DNA of 24,949 nucleotides, taken from Bacillota bacterium (GTDB lineage: Bacteria; Bacillota; Clostridia; Acetivibrionales; DSM-1351). The notes under the pieces were generated by a model. The model was given only the letters and a program-made list of their open reading frames with translations. It had not been told where the DNA came from and searched no databases. Shown piece after piece: positions 22,783 through 24,949 of this stretch. Location: assembly GCA_023391425.1 (NCBI GenBank), contig JAEWAX010000121.1:1-24949 (forward strand), given 5' to 3'. Made by a program: the position numbers and the translations under genes. The stretch's first letter is position 1. Every line of letters starts with the position of its first letter.

Positions 22783-24435
22783 ATGGCTGATATTCAAAAT
22801 CTGATAAAAACAATATTATTAAATAAAAAGCTTACAGATAATGATTATACTGTGTCAAAAGTATATCAGGATGAGCCTATACTTAAAACAGCAGCACAAA
22901 TGGCTAATTATACACCTCCAAAGTACAGAGAAATGAGGAAATTAGTAAATACCAATCCAGTTTTTTATGAATCAGATGCGCAAATCTTTTATGAACAAGG
23001 AAAGTTCATGGAAGATTTTACCGATGATTGCCAGTATAATGGTGAATTTCAGAGATATTATCCAACCTATCAGTCTATGACTGACCAACAATTGCGTGGG
23101 TATTTTTCATGGCGAACCAAGGTTCGTGGAGGTAAAGTAGAGAAAACGTCACTTTCCTTTGTCTTTGTTTATATTTATGAACTTTTAAACCAAATCGGAG
23201 TCAGTTCTTCAGAGGAAGGTTTTTATACACTTAAAAGTTTCTGGCAGACATACAAGGATATTGACCCTAAGATTAACCATTATATCAAGCTTTGGTTAAA
23301 AGACTATGTAATATATAATGGTCTTGAAAAATCCTGTCTTGATGATTTTTCAGACACTAATTTTGATAATAAAATTTTAACACTGATAAATCATAAATCT
23401 CATAATGTAGATGAAGTATTTTCTGCACTTAATTCTTTATCAACATATAATCTTGAGAATTCAAGATTTTACAAATTACATTCTGATGATGTGAAAAATG
23501 TGGTTTACAATGTTTTTGCAGAGCTTACAGAGTATTATAATAAAAAGCGTAAAAACAGCATATATGAAAAGTTTTTTGGGAAAATAATGACCAATCAGTA
23601 TGTGATGTTTAACTCGGCTGTATTTTATAACCGTGAGATTCATAAAGACTGCGTTTATGAAATAAATGATATTTGCAAATATATATGTAAAAATGGAAAG
23701 TGGACTTATGAAAGATTTTACTTCTTTAAAGAAAAAAGCAAGCTTATAGGTGAACTTTTAAAAGCTATAGATTTCTTAATGAGAGAGAAATACGAATTCA
23801 AATCTACTCTTAAGGTAGACAAGCTCACAAAGGTTTACCAGGATATAATTCAGAAGGAAACAGATAAATTATTAGAAGATAAGAAGAAAAAGGCTTTACC
23901 CAAAATTGAAATTGATATTTCAAAACTTCAAGGTATCAGAAAAACTGCACTTGAAACTCAAAATAAGCTTATTGTTGAAGAATTTGAGGAAATAACAATT
24001 CCTGAAACAAGGGCTACAGCTAATACAAATATTGATTTAATAGCGTTGATAGAAGCAGAACAAGATAAAATAAAAAACAATGTAATAGTATCGAAGGAAG
24101 TAGAACAAGATAATATAAAAAACGGTGTAATAGTATCGAAGGAAGCAGAACAAGATAATATAAAAAGCGGTGTAACACTATCGAAGGAAGTGGCTCAGGT
24201 TAATGCCCCAAACCTAAGTGATATAGAGTATGAGTTTATGAAATGTCTATTATATGGTAAAAATTATAGTGATATGGTAAAATCAAATGGACTTATGCTT
24301 TCAGTGCTCATTGATTCCATAAACGAAAAGCTTTATAATATGTTCTGCGACACTGTTCTTATTTTTGACGGTGATAAACCGGAATTGATTGAAGATTATT
24401 GTGATGAACTGAAAGAGATAATAACGAAGCCATAA
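22783..24435 (+). CDS. TerB_N/TerB_C domain protein of a stress/defence-type cassette
   Basis: A 550-residue protein. Residues about 45-205 match the TerB_N domain (FYEQGKFMEDF, YYPTYQSMTDQQLRGYFSWRTKVR). A middle helical region follows (about 205-400), then a repeated linker (424-468), and a C-terminal part (472-550) compatible with TerB_C, including SDIEYEFMKCLLYG and the closing acidic helix. TerB_N proteins are typically encoded beside a DUF2791/BrxD-like ATPase and a helicase in tellurite-associated and phage-defence contexts; the mechanism is unknown. The next gene is that ATPase. The start at 22783 is preferred: the GTG at 22765 lies upstream of the predicted transcription start, and AAGGTGG (22769-22775) serves the ATG. 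The gene lies just after two tRNAs. Confidence 0.8.
   Translation: MADIQNLIKTILLNKKLTDNDYTVSKVYQDEPILKTAAQMANYTPPKYREMRKLVNTNPVFYESDAQIFYEQGKFMEDFTDDCQYNGEFQRYYPTYQSMTDQQLRGYFSWRTKVRGGKVEKTSLSFVFVYIYELLNQIGVSSSEEGFYTLKSFWQTYKDIDPKINHYIKLWLKDYVIYNGLEKSCLDDFSDTNFDNKILTLINHKSHNVDEVFSALNSLSTYNLENSRFYKLHSDDVKNVVYNVFAELTEYYNKKRKNSIYEKFFGKIMTNQYVMFNSAVFYNREIHKDCVYEINDICKYICKNGKWTYERFYFFKEKSKLIGELLKAIDFLMREKYEFKSTLKVDKLTKVYQDIIQKETDKLLEDKKKKALPKIEIDISKLQGIRKTALETQNKLIVEEFEEITIPETRATANTNIDLIALIEAEQDKIKNNVIVSKEVEQDNIKNGVIVSKEAEQDNIKSGVTLSKEVAQVNAPNLSDIEYEFMKCLLYGKNYSDMVKSNGLMLSVLIDSINEKLYNMFCDTVLIFDGDKPELIEDYCDELKEIITKP
24052..24186 (+). repeat. Three 45-bp in-frame repeats in the TerB_N gene
   Basis: Three tandem units (24052-24096, 24097-24141, 24142-24186) encode variants of EAEQDNIKNGVIVSK. 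The first two are nearly identical and the third has a few changes (SGVTLSK). They form a charged linker between the middle and C-terminal regions, and could expand or contract by slippage. Confidence 0.95.
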
Positions 24436-24546
24436 ATGCCTTTAGCATACCATTGCCTTGTTGAAACGCCCCTAACAATGTTGTTGTCATCGGTTTGGAG
24501 GTTAATGGAATGTACTTATCAAAAGTCATGTAGAAAGGAAAGCGTA

Positions 24547-24949
24547 ATGATAAAAATTCCTAAAAGAATATCAACCATAATTATAAACTCTTTAAAAGGC
24601 GGAGTTGTACCAAGAATTGGCCTGCCATATATCACAGTAGGGAGAGACACCGAGATAAATGCACTTTTACATGATGTTGATATCATTGCAGATGGTGGAG
24701 CATCTTTTCGCTTTATTGTAGGTAAATACGGCAGCGGAAAAAGTTTTCTCCTGCAAACAATAAGAAATTATGTCATGGATAAAAACTTTGTTGTGGTAGA
24801 TGCTGATCTTTCACCTGAAAGGCGTTTGCAGGGAACAAAAGGGCAGGGACTGGCTACATATAAAGAACTAATACAGAATATGTCTACCAAAACCAGACCC
24901 GAAGGCGGAGCTCTAACCCTTATACTGGACAGATGGATAAGTAATATCC
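24547..24949 (+). CDS. BrxD-like (DUF2791) P-loop ATPase, 5' part
   Basis: An open frame runs off the right edge; 134 residues are visible. They open MIKIPKRIS and continue with SLKGGVVPRIGLPYITVGR, Walker A GKYGSGKS (about 58-65), VVDADLSPERRLQGTKGQG and TRPEGGAL, all typical of the DUF2791 ATP-binding family that includes BrxD of BREX systems. The start at 24547 follows AAAGGAAAG (24534-24542). In-frame ATGs at 24505 (after GGAGG, but only 3 bases away) and 24478 cannot be excluded. The gap of 111 bases after the TerB_N gene and its shared direction suggest one operon. A helicase gene would be expected downstream. Confidence 0.88.
   Translation, partial: MIKIPKRISTIIINSLKGGVVPRIGLPYITVGRDTEINALLHDVDIIADGGASFRFIVGKYGSGKSFLLQTIRNYVMDKNFVVVDADLSPERRLQGTKGQGLATYKELIQNMSTKTRPEGGALTLILDRWISNI

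Overview
The window is about 25 kb of low-GC DNA. It carries strong Shine-Dalgarno sites, sigma-A promoters (TTGACA-17-TATAAT type), GTG/TTG starts next to good SD sites, a spore-germination gene (gerM) and Bacillota-type neighbourhoods (gerM-rph-ysnA-ysnB; ytxG/ytxH-like pair). This points to an endospore-forming member of the Clostridia. A Ruminiclostridium/Acetivibrio-like source is my guess from protein style, not something the sequence proves.

Layout. 1-125: GC-richer run of small hairpins, probably the 3' part of a structured RNA cut by the window edge. 180-1506: TSCPD-domain protein, then a YtxH-like/DUF948-like pair closed by a terminator. 1552-3203: a repeat copy, then a PP2C-like/transmembrane/LysM protein. 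3349-5660: secreted YcdB/YcdC-type protein with a C-terminal SLH-like region. 5815-6059: two tandem repeat copies. 6152-8058: Dabb-family protein, another repeat copy, and a polysaccharide-deacetylase lipoprotein. 8097-8828: two small unrecognised proteins, ended by a terminator that serves both strands. 8851-11691 (minus strand): argH and argG, the last two steps of arginine synthesis, separated by a terminator and a repeat-like hairpin. 11788-11941: repeat copy with two near-identical hairpins. 12127-15131: ruvC-ruvA-ruvB-queH (Holliday-junction processing plus queuosine synthesis). 15220-18924: two paralogous N-acetylmuramoyl-L-alanine amidases that share a promoter block. 19011-22303: gerM, rph, rdgB (ysnA) and ysnB, in the same order as in Bacillus subtilis. 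22423-22700: tRNA-Gly(TCC) and tRNA-Arg(TCT) on a consensus promoter with a terminator. 22734 to the end: the start of a TerB_N protein plus BrxD-like (DUF2791) ATPase cassette, a known stress/defence-type association, running off the right edge.

The most striking item no standard gene explains is a dispersed intergenic repeat. It has six core copies (starting near 1552, 5815, 5943, 6697, 11890 and 17020; three in each orientation). Each has a conserved opening (ATCCGATGTCTACC), an internal stem, a conserved closing (TACGACCCTGGAT) and, in all but the decayed copy, a long hairpin module a few bases later. Stem sequences differ between copies while pairing is mostly kept, which suggests selection on RNA or DNA structure.

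Most genes here are chromosomal housekeeping. The envelope genes (deacetylase, two amidases, PP2C-LysM, SLH protein) and gerM suggest a cell wall and sporulation theme. The only clearly accessory part is the cassette after the tRNAs.
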